Source of the DNA: Carboxylicivirga caseinilyticus
GTDB taxonomy: Bacteria; Bacteroidota; Bacteroidia; Bacteroidales; Marinilabiliaceae
Assembly: GCA_025499705.1 (NCBI GenBank)
Contig: JAFMVE010000011.1
Span: forward strand, 1-64,000
Reading direction: 5' to 3'
Length of the DNA: 64,000 nucleotides
Shown here one piece after another: positions 17,659 through 26,948 of the stretch. Within the stretch, counting starts at the first letter, position 1. Each line of letters begins with the position of its first letter. The notes under the pieces were generated by a model. The model worked only from the letters and a program-made list of their open reading frames with translations, searched no databases and had not been told where the DNA came from. Both the position numbers and the translations under genes were made by a program.

Positions 17659-18063
17659 CTACCAGTTAAAGATTATGGTTTGTTTAAGATCAGGATGAAC
17701 ACTTAATGGAACCGGACTAATACCAGCTACGCTTTCGATTAACTTCTTTTCATCCTCAGAGTAACCTTTCTTTGGGAAATTGAATTGAATAACAACTTCG
17801 GAAACCCTGCGCGGATTTTCAGCCATTATCTTGGTAATATCTAATTCCGTTCCAACCAGGTCAATGCCATTATCCATGGCTTTAATACCCATTATAGTCA
17901 TAATACAATTGCCCAAAGCTGTAGCCAGCATATCAGTTGGCGAAAATGCTTCACCTTTTCCTCGATTATCAGTTGGAGCATCAGTAATTATCTTAGAACC
18001 TGATTGAATATGAATATTCTCAGTTCTTAAATCACCTAAATAAGTTGTTTTAATAGTTGTCAT
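17659..18063 (-). CDS. OsmC-like protein
   Basis: A 134-residue OsmC/Ohr-fold protein. The first redox Cys is present in ATALGNCIMTIMG, preceded by SPTDML as in the family. The second Cys, normally in a CPV...SLHPD-like motif, appears as Ser in ISPVPLSVHPD. OsmC/Ohr proteins reduce organic hydroperoxides with two cysteines, so this one may not work as a classical peroxidase. It is the first gene of a pair with the SDR gene and divergent from ribE. Confidence 0.85.
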   Translation of the reverse strand: MTTIKTTYLGDLRTENIHIQSGSKIITDAPTDNRGKGEAFSPTDMLATALGNCIMTIMGIKAMDNGIDLVGTELDITKIMAENPRRVSEVVIQFNFPKKGYSEDEKKLIESVAGISPVPLSVHPDLKQTIIFNW

Positions 18064-18203
18064 AACAGCTTCGTTTGAATGGCTTCGAAAAATACGAAAA
18101 TTAAATCAAGTGCTAAAAAAGCTTTTTGTCATTTATAAAATGCATTTTTTAATCTATTTTAGCCAATTAGGATATTTGAGATAGTAACATAAACAATTTA
18201 AAT

Positions 18204-18809
18204 ATGTTTTCAGGTATAGTAGAAGAAGCAGCAACAGTAGTTGGATTGGAACAAGATCAGGGTAACCTGCATCTTACATTAGAATGCTCATTTACTGATG
18301 AATTAAAGATTGACCAGAGTGTGGCTCACAATGGGGTTTGTTTAACTGTGGTTAAAAAAGAAGGTCAAAATTATACTGTAACAGCCATTAAGGAAACTTT
18401 GGAGAAGTCAAATCTGGGATTGCTGCAGATTGGAGATAAGGTAAATCTTGAGCGTAGTATGATGATGAATGGGCGTTTGGATGGTCATATTGTTCAGGGC
18501 CATGTTGATCAAACTGCTAAATGTATTGAAGTTAAGGAAGCAGATGGAAGTTGGTATTTCACGTTTCAATATGTTATTGATAAAGAGAAAGCATCTCAGG
18601 GTTATATGACGGTTGAAAAAGGATCGGTGACTGTAAATGGAGTTAGCTTAACGGTGGTTAATAGCAAAGAAGATCGTTTTTCAGTGGCTATTATCCCATA
18701 TACCTATGAATTCACAAACTTTCATCAGATTAAGCAGGGAAGTACTGTAAATCTTGAATTTGATATACTGGGTAAGTATATTAGTCGCATTATGTCGTTG
18801 CAGAGTTAA
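18204..18809 (+). CDS. ribE: Riboflavin synthase, alpha subunit
   Basis: Dismutates two 6,7-dimethyl-8-ribityllumazines to riboflavin. The 201-residue protein starts MFSGIVEE, the invariant family start, and has two lumazine-binding repeats (about 1-97 and 98-201), with NGVCLTVV in the first and VNGVSLTVV in the second. No FMN riboswitch was recognised in the 140-bp upstream gap. It is a single gene closed by its own terminator; other rib genes are not in the window. Confidence 0.96.
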   Translation: MFSGIVEEAATVVGLEQDQGNLHLTLECSFTDELKIDQSVAHNGVCLTVVKKEGQNYTVTAIKETLEKSNLGLLQIGDKVNLERSMMMNGRLDGHIVQGHVDQTAKCIEVKEADGSWYFTFQYVIDKEKASQGYMTVEKGSVTVNGVSLTVVNSKEDRFSVAIIPYTYEFTNFHQIKQGSTVNLEFDILGKYISRIMSLQS

Positions 18810-18830
18810 TAGACTGAAAAATTATTAATT

Positions 18831-18861
18831 AGCCTTGAAAGAAGTTAATCAAGGCTTTTTT
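18831..18861 (+). terminator. Terminator after ribE
   Basis: AGCCTTGA (18831-18838) pairs with TCAAGGCT (18849-18856), followed by a T-run. Confidence 0.8.
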
Positions 18862-18959
18862 ATTCTTCAAGTTAATATAACCGTATTAAATCAAATATTG
18901 CAGCAATGTTTATTATTGTGTTTTATATTTGATTGAATTCAATTGTAAATCAGTTTCAA

Positions 18960-20012
18960 ATGAAAAAAATACTCATCACCGGTGGTGCCGGTTTTATCGG
19001 ATCACATGTTGTAAGGTTGTTTGTTAATACCTATCCCGAATATCATATTTATAACCTGGATGCTTTAACTTATGCAGGTAATCTTGAAAATTTAAAAGAT
19101 ATTGAAACGAAGAGTAATTATACTTTTTTGAAAGGTGATATTACGGATGCTGATTTAATGAATCAGTTTTTTGCTGAATATCAGTTTGACGGAGTTATTC
19201 ATCTGGCTGCAGAATCTCATGTTGATCGTTCTATTTCTGATCCATTGGCTTTTATTAAAACAAATATAATGGGGACTGTTAACCTTTTGAATGCAGCTAA
19301 AGATGCATGGAAAGGTCAGATGGAAGGAAAGCGTTTCTATCACATTTCAACAGATGAAGTATATGGTTCTTTAGGTAAGGAGGGATTATTCACTGAAACA
19401 ACGGCTTACGATCCCCGCAGTCCTTATTCTTCATCCAAGGCAAGTTCTGATCATTTGGTGCGTGCTTATTACCATACATATGGTTTACCTGTAGTTATCT
19501 CTAACTGTTCGAATAATTACGGTCCAAATCAGTTTCCGGAAAAGTTGATTCCTCTTTCAATTAATAATATTAAGAATAAGAAACCGATTCCTATTTATGG
19601 AAAAGGTGAGAATATTCGCGATTGGTTATTTGTGATAGATCACGCCAGAGCCATTGATGTAATTTATCATCAGGGTGGATTAGGTGAAACATATAACATT
19701 GGCGGTATTAACGAATGGACAAATATTGACCTGATTCATAAGCTTTGCGAAGTTATGGATGATAAGTTGGGTCGTGAAAAAGGTGAATCAGCAAAGTTGA
19801 TCACGTTTGTAAAGGATCGGGCTGGTCATGATATGCGTTATGCCATTGATTCATCTAAATTAATGAAAGAATTAGGTTGGGAACCATCATTGCAATTTGA
19901 AGAAGGTATAGTAAAAACTGTAGAATGGTATCTCGACAACGAAGAATGGTTAAATAACATTCTTTCGGGAGATTACGAGAAATACTATCAGGATCAATAC
20001 GAAAAGAGATAA
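18960..20012 (+). CDS. rfbB: dTDP-glucose 4,6-dehydratase
   Basis: Converts dTDP-glucose to dTDP-4-keto-6-deoxyglucose, the first branch step to rhamnose and other deoxysugars. The 350-residue protein has GGAGFIG near the N-terminus, AAESHVDRSI, STDEVYG (catalytic Thr-Asp-Glu) and SPYSSSKASSDH with the YxxxK pair. The start at 18960 gives the standard MKKILITGG N-terminus; the upstream TTG at 18933 is unlikely. rfbA, rfbC and rfbD are absent nearby, so the gene stands alone. Confidence 0.95.
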   Translation: MKKILITGGAGFIGSHVVRLFVNTYPEYHIYNLDALTYAGNLENLKDIETKSNYTFLKGDITDADLMNQFFAEYQFDGVIHLAAESHVDRSISDPLAFIKTNIMGTVNLLNAAKDAWKGQMEGKRFYHISTDEVYGSLGKEGLFTETTAYDPRSPYSSSKASSDHLVRAYYHTYGLPVVISNCSNNYGPNQFPEKLIPLSINNIKNKKPIPIYGKGENIRDWLFVIDHARAIDVIYHQGGLGETYNIGGINEWTNIDLIHKLCEVMDDKLGREKGESAKLITFVKDRAGHDMRYAIDSSKLMKELGWEPSLQFEEGIVKTVEWYLDNEEWLNNILSGDYEKYYQDQYEKR

Positions 20013-20036
20013 GGTTATAAAACCAATAAAAATAGT

Positions 20037-20067
20037 AAAGCCCGGTTGACGTTTCAATCGGGCTTTT
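20037..20067. terminator. Bidirectional terminator between rfbB and glmS
   Basis: A 13-bp stem, AAAGCCCGGTTGA (20037-20049) with TCAATCGGGCTTT, containing one G-U pair. It is A-rich on the left and T-ended on the right, suiting both convergent genes. Confidence 0.8.
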
Positions 20068-20123
20068 ACTGAGAGATAAACCTTAAAAGTATTACATACA
20101 CTAATTCCAGAAGGAATCAATGC

Positions 20124-21959
20124 TTATTCAACCGTTACTGACTTTGCCAGATTTCGCGGTTGATCAACATTACAGCCACGCATGACTGCAATGTGATAAG
20201 ATATGAATTGCAGTGGTACAACAGTTAATAATGGAGCAACAGCTTCGTGACAATCGGGTACTTCTATCACGTAATCAGCCATTTTCTTAATAATCTCGTC
20301 GCCTTCGGTAACAATGGCAATGACTTTGCCGTTTCGAGCTTTTACTTCCTGTATATTGCTTACAATTTTTTCGTATGATTTGTCTTTGGTAGCCAAAACA
20401 AAAACCGGCATGTTTTCATCAATCAAGGCAATTGGTCCATGTTTCATTTCGGCTGCCGGATACCCTTCTGCATGGATATATGAAATTTCTTTTAATTTCA
20501 AGGCACCTTCAAGAGCAACAGGGAATAAATAACCTCTACCCAAATACAATGCATTAGTTGCATTCTTATAAGTTTCAGATATTTTCCTAATTTCCTCACC
20601 TTTTTGAAGGATTGTCTTGATCTTATCTGGCACCTGTGTCAATTCATCGATAAGATTAGAATATTCCTCTTTTAATAGATTTCCTTTTGTTTTACCCAAT
20701 AACATTGCCATCATGGTAAGTACGGTTACCTGGGATGTAAATGCTTTGGTTGATGCTACTCCTATTTCAGGTCCGGCATGAGTGTATACACCTGCATGAG
20801 TTTCGCGAGGAATAGAAGAGCCTGCAACATTACAAATACCCAGGATAATTGCACCTTGTTCTTTTGCCATTTTAATTGCGGCTAAGGTATCGGCTGTTTC
20901 ACCACTTTGCGAGATAGCAATAATAACATCATCTTTATTGATGACCGGATTGCGATATCGGAATTCACTGGCATATTCAACTTCAACCGGGATACGGGCA
21001 AATTCTTCAAAAAGATATTCACCTACCAAACCGGCATGCCATGACGTACCACAAGCCAAAATTATGATTCTTTTTGCCTCAGTAAGTTTCGGTAACACAT
21101 CAATAATACCACCAAGGAATATTTTTGAATGATCCATTGAAATACGACCACGAAAAGTATCTTCGATTGAAAGAGGTTGTTCGTAGATTTCTTTCAACAT
21201 AAAATGCTCATAAGAACCTTTATCTATTTCGTCAATACTAAGGTTTACTTTCTGGATTTTTGGTTTTTTAGAGTCGTTTTGAATGCTTTTTAAAGTCAGA
21301 TTGTCTTTTTTGATGACAGCCACTTCTTCATCATTCATATATATAACCTGGTCGGTATATTCAACAATGGGTGTTGCATCTGAAGCCAGAAAATATTCTT
21401 TTTCACCAACTCCAATAACCAATGGACTACCTTTACGGGCTGCAATCAACTGGTCATTTTCGTCAGTGCAGGTTATTACTAAGCCATAAGCACCGATCAC
21501 TTTAGTAAGTGCATAACGAACTGCAATTTCAGCATCAACCTTTTCTTCTAAATAAATATTTTCAATAAGGTTGGCTAAAACTTCGGTATCTGTTTCACTC
21601 TGAAATGAATAACCACGAGTGATTAATTCTTTTTTTAAGTGGGCATAGTTTTCAATGATTCCATTATGAACCACAATAAACTTACCATTTTGAGAAACGT
21701 GTGGATGTGCATTATTGTCGCTTGGTTCTCCATGTGTTGCCCAACGGGTATGACCGATACCAATCGATCCGGAAATAGATTTTCCTTTCGCATGTGCTTC
21801 AAGGTCTTTTACCTTTCCTTTGCATTTGTAAACGTGTACACCATCGTTTACCAATGCCAGGCCTGCTGAATCGTACCCTCTGTATTCTAGGCGCTGTAGG
21901 CCTTTAATGATAATTGGGTAAGCAGTTCTGTCTCCAACGTAAGCTACTATTCCGCACAT
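20124..21959 (-). CDS. glmS: Glutamine--fructose-6-phosphate aminotransferase (isomerizing)
   Basis: Makes glucosamine-6-phosphate from fructose-6-phosphate and glutamine, the entry to UDP-GlcNAc. The 611-residue protein has an N-terminal class II glutaminase domain (MCGIVAYVG, nucleophile Cys2; GHTRWATHG; HNGIIEN) and two SIS domains (about 285-425 and 455-600; CGTSWHAG, SQSGETADT, and the C-terminal PRNLAKSVTVE). It lies downstream of nagB, separated by a hairpin. No glmS ribozyme was recognised in the 128-bp leader. Confidence 0.97.
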   Translation of the reverse strand: MCGIVAYVGDRTAYPIIIKGLQRLEYRGYDSAGLALVNDGVHVYKCKGKVKDLEAHAKGKSISGSIGIGHTRWATHGEPSDNNAHPHVSQNGKFIVVHNGIIENYAHLKKELITRGYSFQSETDTEVLANLIENIYLEEKVDAEIAVRYALTKVIGAYGLVITCTDENDQLIAARKGSPLVIGVGEKEYFLASDATPIVEYTDQVIYMNDEEVAVIKKDNLTLKSIQNDSKKPKIQKVNLSIDEIDKGSYEHFMLKEIYEQPLSIEDTFRGRISMDHSKIFLGGIIDVLPKLTEAKRIIILACGTSWHAGLVGEYLFEEFARIPVEVEYASEFRYRNPVINKDDVIIAISQSGETADTLAAIKMAKEQGAIILGICNVAGSSIPRETHAGVYTHAGPEIGVASTKAFTSQVTVLTMMAMLLGKTKGNLLKEEYSNLIDELTQVPDKIKTILQKGEEIRKISETYKNATNALYLGRGYLFPVALEGALKLKEISYIHAEGYPAAEMKHGPIALIDENMPVFVLATKDKSYEKIVSNIQEVKARNGKVIAIVTEGDEIIKKMADYVIEVPDCHEAVAPLLTVVPLQFISYHIAVMRGCNVDQPRNLAKSVTVE

Positions 21960-22000
21960 ATAATTAAACTTTTAATTGTTCTCAATAATATTTCCATAAT

Positions 22001-22038
22001 AAAACGAAAGAGGAACCCTTTCGAAAGAATTCCTCTTT
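22001..22038 (-). terminator. Terminator after nagB
   Basis: AAAGAGGAA (22007-22015) and TTCCTCTTT (22030-22038) form a hairpin. The A-rich left flank gives a U-tract on the minus strand. It separates nagB from glmS transcription. Confidence 0.55.
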
Positions 22039-22087
22039 TCACTATGAAATATAACGTTTTAAAGGTTAAAAGTTTAACCTTTTTTGA

Positions 22088-22891
22088 TTACCACTGGCTA
22101 TCAGGTGATAAATTGTCCTTTTCGATATCTTTAAAATATCGATACGTTCCCACCTTCAATTCATAGGTTGCAGCTTCATCACAAACAATAATTCCTTTCG
22201 GATGCATTTGTAATGCGCTGATAGTCCACATGTGATTGATTCCTTCTTCTACAGCATGTTGCAAAGCTCTTGCTTTGTTAAAACCATTAACAATAATCAA
22301 AACTTCTTTGGCATCCAATACAGTACCAACACCAACTGTTAAGGCAGTTTTGGGTACCTGATCAGGATCGTGATTAAAGAATCTTGAATTTGCTAAAATG
22401 GTATCATAAGTTAACGTTTTAACTCTGGTACGGGATTGTAATGACGATCCCGGCTCATTGAAGGCTAAGTGACCATCAGGGCCAATTCCTCCCATAAAAA
22501 GATCAATGCCTCCAGCTTCTTTTATTTTATTCTCATATCGCTCACATTCCGCTTCCGGATCTTCAGCCTGTCCATCTAATAAATTAGTGTTTTCAGGTTT
22601 TATGTCGATATGACCAAAAAAGTTTTCCCACATAAAAGAGTGATAACTCTGAGGGTGCTCTCTTGTAATTTCCCGGTACTCATCCATATTGAAAGTGACT
22701 ACATTTTGAAAGGAAACTTTTCCTTCTTTATGCAGTCGAATTAACTCTTTGTATGTACCAAGCGGGGATGAACCAGTTGGTAAGCCTAGCACAAAAGGTC
22801 GTTCTCCTTTATGCTTGTTAATTCTTTGGGCTATATAGGCCGCTGCCCATGATGACAGTTCCTGATAGTCCGGTTCAATAATTAGTCTCAT
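22088..22891 (-). CDS. nagB: Glucosamine-6-phosphate deaminase
   Basis: Converts glucosamine-6-phosphate to fructose-6-phosphate and ammonia, the reverse direction to GlmS. The 267-residue protein has [19 protein letters not shown] (catalytic Asp) and [18 protein letters not shown] (catalytic His and the substrate loop), all typical. It starts 12 nt after the stop of the DUF4954 gene, so the two probably form an operon. No nagA is seen. Confidence 0.96.
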   Translation of the reverse strand: MRLIIEPDYQELSSWAAAYIAQRINKHKGERPFVLGLPTGSSPLGTYKELIRLHKEGKVSFQNVVTFNMDEYREITREHPQSYHSFMWENFFGHIDIKPENTNLLDGQAEDPEAECERYENKIKEAGGIDLFMGGIGPDGHLAFNEPGSSLQSRTRVKTLTYDTILANSRFFNHDPDQVPKTALTVGVGTVLDAKEVLIIVNGFNKARALQHAVEEGINHMWTISALQMHPKGIIVCDEAATYELKVGTYRYFKDIEKDNLSPDSQW

Positions 22892-22903
22892 TTGTAATCT
22901 ATT

Positions 22904-24907
22904 TTAAGGTTTATCTCTTTCCTTACAAAGGATAAGCCTTTCTTTTAGCTCCTCAGCCAGCCTGCTTTTTTCCCGAATATGATTACGAATATCCTGAACT
23001 GACGGATGACTTTCGAATTCGCCCCTCACTTGCTCAAAATCAAGTGTTCGGGTTTCTTCGCTGCCATCAATACCAAATCCCGTTTGGGTGTTTAAAGTAA
23101 ACTCCTTACGGGCATCGGCGTAGAGCATATTATCTAAATCGATTACACTTTTTTTCCATTGATCAATAAACGCTAAAAGCTGATCTATCTCTACTTTTTG
23201 CAGATCCAGATCAAACTCACGCTTAAATACGTTAACGCACCAATTCCAGGCATAATCAAAATAGTTCATATGCAACGACTCGTACCTGCGATTTAGTTCA
23301 TCTAAATCAGGTATTTTATCGTTTTCAAGATCATCTAGTAGGGTCATTACCCTTTCATTCGGTACCAGCAGTCCGGCCATGTCAATCCATTCGCCTGTTC
23401 CATATGGCGATTTTGGAGCAAGGCTCGTCCTTAAATCTTCCGAATTAGCAAAGGTAATGTCTTCTAGCTTTTTTATCAGTGCATTGCCTAAAAATTTGAT
23501 GATGCCAATCGTATATAATTGGATTCCTCTTTCCAGTGAGGTATTTGTAATTTTCACACTATTAAACATGTAATAGTCTGATGTAGGGCCACTTGAGCTT
23601 TTTAATTTTTTCAAAATGTCCCTTCCTTTTAGCATTTTTTGGATGGTAAAAGGGCTAAGTAAATTAAAGTTAATAAAGTCTAAAAGTTTTGAATCTGTTC
23701 TTTTATCCCTCTTTGGCCATTTTCTTGCATCTCTAATTGTTCCTACACTTCTTAAATTCACTCCTGGAGCCAGTAAACTTTCGTCTTGGTTTTCAATAAT
23801 ATATGAAAAAGGAAGATTGGAAGTGTCTGGATTTCGATAATGACGTCCCATAACAAGGGAAAATGCACCAATACGTGCCGGCCAAAGTATGTATGAATCA
23901 CTGGTTGTTTTTGAACCTCTTTCCAATACACCCTGATGTATTGGTCCCAGCTTATACATGTGGTTACTTTGATTTGATCCGCTACCGGCATTCATAAAAG
24001 AAAAATAACCAGCTATAAGCAAGGTAGATTTATGGTGGGTAACGGTATATGGTCCGGCAAAAATTGAACAAGCTTCACCATGATATCCCTGACAATTAGC
24101 GAAAAAAACTGAGTTTTCGGCAGAGTATTGTTTGCTTAATTCACATCCCTGACCAATAAAGCAGTTGCTAACCAGCGCGCCATCACTGATTTTAGATCCG
24201 GACGCGGATACGAAATTTTCAGCAATAATGCCCGGACCAAAATAGCTGGGAGCCTCTTTTGAACTATTGATACTTCCGTTTTCTAATCGGTATATCCCTT
24301 CAATAACGGCAAATTCCCCAATGTTGGTGTCGATGATAGTACGGCAGTTGATTAACTGTGCACCTTTTTCAATTGTACCCCGATTGCTGCAGATTTTATT
24401 ACAATACTGATTAATCAGACTTTGAAGTTTATCAATCAGTTTTGGTCTGTGGCGATATAAAGCCATTATATAACCTGTATGGGCAGATAATTCATTGTAA
24501 ATTGAAATCTCTCTACCTCCGGCTTCATTTAATGCTGAAACCTTAACACCATTTCCAAAACAGGTTTCTTTCTCGGTTATTACAGAATCAACATTTTCAA
24601 TTATCACTCCAGATTTGATATGATAATTGGCAATGTGGTTTTTTACCTGGTTGATGTAGGTATCTGATTCAATAATGCAATTATGTATGGTTGCATTTGA
24701 AATACCGGCTTTTTTCTGAACACCACCAGAGAATGTAAATATCTTATTGAAGGTACCTAGTTGAATGTCGCCTGAAAAAGTTACATTACGTACACTCTGA
24801 ACAGAAAAGTCTTTTTCAACTTTGACCTGACTCCAATTAGTACAATAACAATTTCTGGTTTCTAATTCGTTGATTTCTTGTATACTTAACGAACGGTAAT
24901 CCTTCAT
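22904..24907 (-). CDS. DUF4954-type protein with left-handed beta-helix
   Basis: A 667-residue protein which I recognise as the Bacteroidetes DUF4954 family. Residues about 45-340 show irregular hexapeptide-like repeats (SGVIIENVDSVIT, GEFAVIEGIYRL, SDGALVSNCFIGQGCELS), as in sugar nucleotidyltransferase or acyltransferase LbH domains. The C-terminal 270 residues are helical and charged. No catalytic motif is certain. Immediately upstream of nagB and near glmS, it probably acts on amino-sugar or nucleotide-sugar metabolism; this is inference from context. No signal peptide is seen, so it is cytoplasmic. Confidence 0.75.
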   Translation of the reverse strand: MKDYRSLSIQEINELETRNCYCTNWSQVKVEKDFSVQSVRNVTFSGDIQLGTFNKIFTFSGGVQKKAGISNATIHNCIIESDTYINQVKNHIANYHIKSGVIIENVDSVITEKETCFGNGVKVSALNEAGGREISIYNELSAHTGYIMALYRHRPKLIDKLQSLINQYCNKICSNRGTIEKGAQLINCRTIIDTNIGEFAVIEGIYRLENGSINSSKEAPSYFGPGIIAENFVSASGSKISDGALVSNCFIGQGCELSKQYSAENSVFFANCQGYHGEACSIFAGPYTVTHHKSTLLIAGYFSFMNAGSGSNQSNHMYKLGPIHQGVLERGSKTTSDSYILWPARIGAFSLVMGRHYRNPDTSNLPFSYIIENQDESLLAPGVNLRSVGTIRDARKWPKRDKRTDSKLLDFINFNLLSPFTIQKMLKGRDILKKLKSSSGPTSDYYMFNSVKITNTSLERGIQLYTIGIIKFLGNALIKKLEDITFANSEDLRTSLAPKSPYGTGEWIDMAGLLVPNERVMTLLDDLENDKIPDLDELNRRYESLHMNYFDYAWNWCVNVFKREFDLDLQKVEIDQLLAFIDQWKKSVIDLDNMLYADARKEFTLNTQTGFGIDGSEETRTLDFEQVRGEFESHPSVQDIRNHIREKSRLAEELKERLILCKERDKP

Positions 24908-25058
24908 GTAACTTTTATTCCGTTTTCAATCGAAAGCGAATGTATAAAAGTTAGGCGCGATTAAGTAATTGTACAATAAAAAGAAAGATGAGTAAAAGGA
25001 TATCGCAGGTTTGAAAGTTTAAATGAAAGGTTGGAAAAGGTGCAAATAAAAAGGTAAC

Positions 25059-25083
25059 AAAAAAGGATGCCATAAGCATCCTT
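25059..25083 (-). terminator. Terminator after the DUF4270 lipoprotein gene
   Basis: AAGGATGC (25063-25070) pairs with GCATCCTT (25076-25083). The A-run at 25059-25064 supplies a U-tract on the minus strand. Confidence 0.7.
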
Positions 25084-25111
25084 CTTGAAAATATATAATC
25101 AGTTTGGTAAA

Positions 25112-26935
25112 TTATCTTGGGATGAAATGATAATATTTGATGTTCATTTTTAATGGTCTTTCAGGGTGTGAAGCGCTGAATAGCTTTACTCTTCTAAAAT
25201 TGTAGGTGGTTGAATTAGGACCAATATAGAATTCAGTCTTAAACAACTTATGAAATTCATCTAAATACTCCTGATCTGATAAATCCCAACCGTTGTCATA
25301 TCTTCTGTTATCTAATTCACGCATTAAATAATTAAAGTAATTGGCATTCATTATAAAACGATAGTAATACTCATAACTAATAGAGCCGTCTTCATTGTCA
25401 ATTCTTTTAATAACTCTCTCTCCGTTTCCGGTGCGTGTTCCGGTTGATGTAGTGTTTCCAAAAATGAATCCAGAGTATGATTTACCATCTGAATCAAAAT
25501 CGTAAGTTGGAGTTACAAATTCACCATCTTCATCTTTCCACTTAATTTCAAGGCTCTCAGGTAACTGATATCTTTGTATGCCACCCAGATCATATGAGAC
25601 ATTACTAGATGTATCTACTTCAAGAAAGAATTCAATGCTGGCTGTTGTAAGATAAGGATCGCCTTCCAACTTGTGACTAGCATCCAATGTTAAAGAATCA
25701 GCCCATTCACTTATTTCTTCAGGTATCGTGAATTTTGAATATAATCCGGCCATACCTTGAACATATAAATTCGATGAATTCTCATCATCTAAATTTATTC
25801 TCGGATCAGGTTCGTGTTCATACCTGTTAAATCGAACGTTTTCAGCATTTATTGGGAATGTATACGTGAAACTTTGAAGAACTGAGTCTGTTGGGACTTC
25901 GTTTTCAACATACTCTCTAAGACGCGAGAAATAGATAGTAAGATTAGAAGCTAAGGTTGAGCCGGAACCTAATAATTTAATACGCGTTAAATTACCTTCC
26001 TTGGTTTCATCCAAATCGTCACATGTAACGTATATTCCAGGAAATGCTGAAGTAAAAGCACTTGTATTCGTAAGTGTTGCACTATCTAAATTAAAAATGC
26101 GTTCTGCAATTTCATCACTCAATTTAATATTCCAATACTTTGTTTGTGTTAAATAGTCTGTAAAGTCAGAATCTAGCCAGCTACTATCTTTGTCTGACTG
26201 AACTTTCAACATATCCCATAAGTATTGGGGATTGTTAAGCAAACTATCTGCATCTTGCCATAATGTTCTGGAGTTACTCCATCTGTCGTCTAAAGAATAT
26301 TTTAGAGAATCCGGAATATCATCATTGGGATGAACTTCCTTTTGTCCAATTGGAATAGGAAGATAATCTACTACTTCATTATTAAATCTGTCAGCATAAT
26401 TGGATCCTAATGAACCACTTAATTCATAGATGTTTATGTTTTGTTTCTGAAGCATATCACCGTACCAATCGTTAAATTGGTATTGCAGATTGAGAACCAG
26501 ACTGTCTACCTTCCAGATTTCATTAGGTATAGTATCAATAGTATTATTGAACTTATACATGTAAACAGATGAGTAAGTGGTGTCAAAAGGAACGTTTGCA
26601 GTAGGAGGCATAATTACATCCTTTGCGGCAAAAACTGTTCTTGTTCCTATGGAGAAGTCGGTAACAAAATCTGCTTTAGTTTTACCAAATACAGTATCGT
26701 TAAAAATACCTAAAAGGCCGTAATCCGCATCATCTGTTTTAACAGATTCGCGCATAATGTTTTTACTACTTAACTGAACGTATTCATTTAGGCCCTTAAT
26801 AACCTCGCCATCAGGTAAAACACCTCCGGATAAACGTGCTGGTTTATCTTGGCAGGCCGTTAAAGAAAGAAGGCCAATAAATATTAATTGGCCTATGTTC
26901 TTCGAAAAGATATTTTTCAGAAATCTTTTATTCAT
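25112..26935 (-). CDS. DUF4270 family lipoprotein
   Basis: A 607-residue surface or periplasmic lipoprotein. The signal peptide ends in LLSLTAC, with lipid-modified C28. The body is beta-rich with many Asp/Ser/Thr segments (PTANVPFDTTYSSVYMYKF near residue 100), consistent with DUF4270, a Bacteroidetes-specific family of unknown function. It lies 13 nt downstream of the glycogen-synthase-like gene, an association I recall from other Bacteroidales. No catalytic motif is visible. Confidence 0.8.
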   Translation of the reverse strand: MNKRFLKNIFSKNIGQLIFIGLLSLTACQDKPARLSGGVLPDGEVIKGLNEYVQLSSKNIMRESVKTDDADYGLLGIFNDTVFGKTKADFVTDFSIGTRTVFAAKDVIMPPTANVPFDTTYSSVYMYKFNNTIDTIPNEIWKVDSLVLNLQYQFNDWYGDMLQKQNINIYELSGSLGSNYADRFNNEVVDYLPIPIGQKEVHPNDDIPDSLKYSLDDRWSNSRTLWQDADSLLNNPQYLWDMLKVQSDKDSSWLDSDFTDYLTQTKYWNIKLSDEIAERIFNLDSATLTNTSAFTSAFPGIYVTCDDLDETKEGNLTRIKLLGSGSTLASNLTIYFSRLREYVENEVPTDSVLQSFTYTFPINAENVRFNRYEHEPDPRINLDDENSSNLYVQGMAGLYSKFTIPEEISEWADSLTLDASHKLEGDPYLTTASIEFFLEVDTSSNVSYDLGGIQRYQLPESLEIKWKDEDGEFVTPTYDFDSDGKSYSGFIFGNTTSTGTRTGNGERVIKRIDNEDGSISYEYYYRFIMNANYFNYLMRELDNRRYDNGWDLSDQEYLDEFHKLFKTEFYIGPNSTTYNFRRVKLFSASHPERPLKMNIKYYHFIPR

Positions 26936-26948
26936 ATAAAATGCGTTG

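Noticed and set aside
20124-22090. glmS ribozyme upstream of glmS
   Set aside because: The 128-bp gap shows only a short terminator hairpin and no ribozyme core that I recognise.
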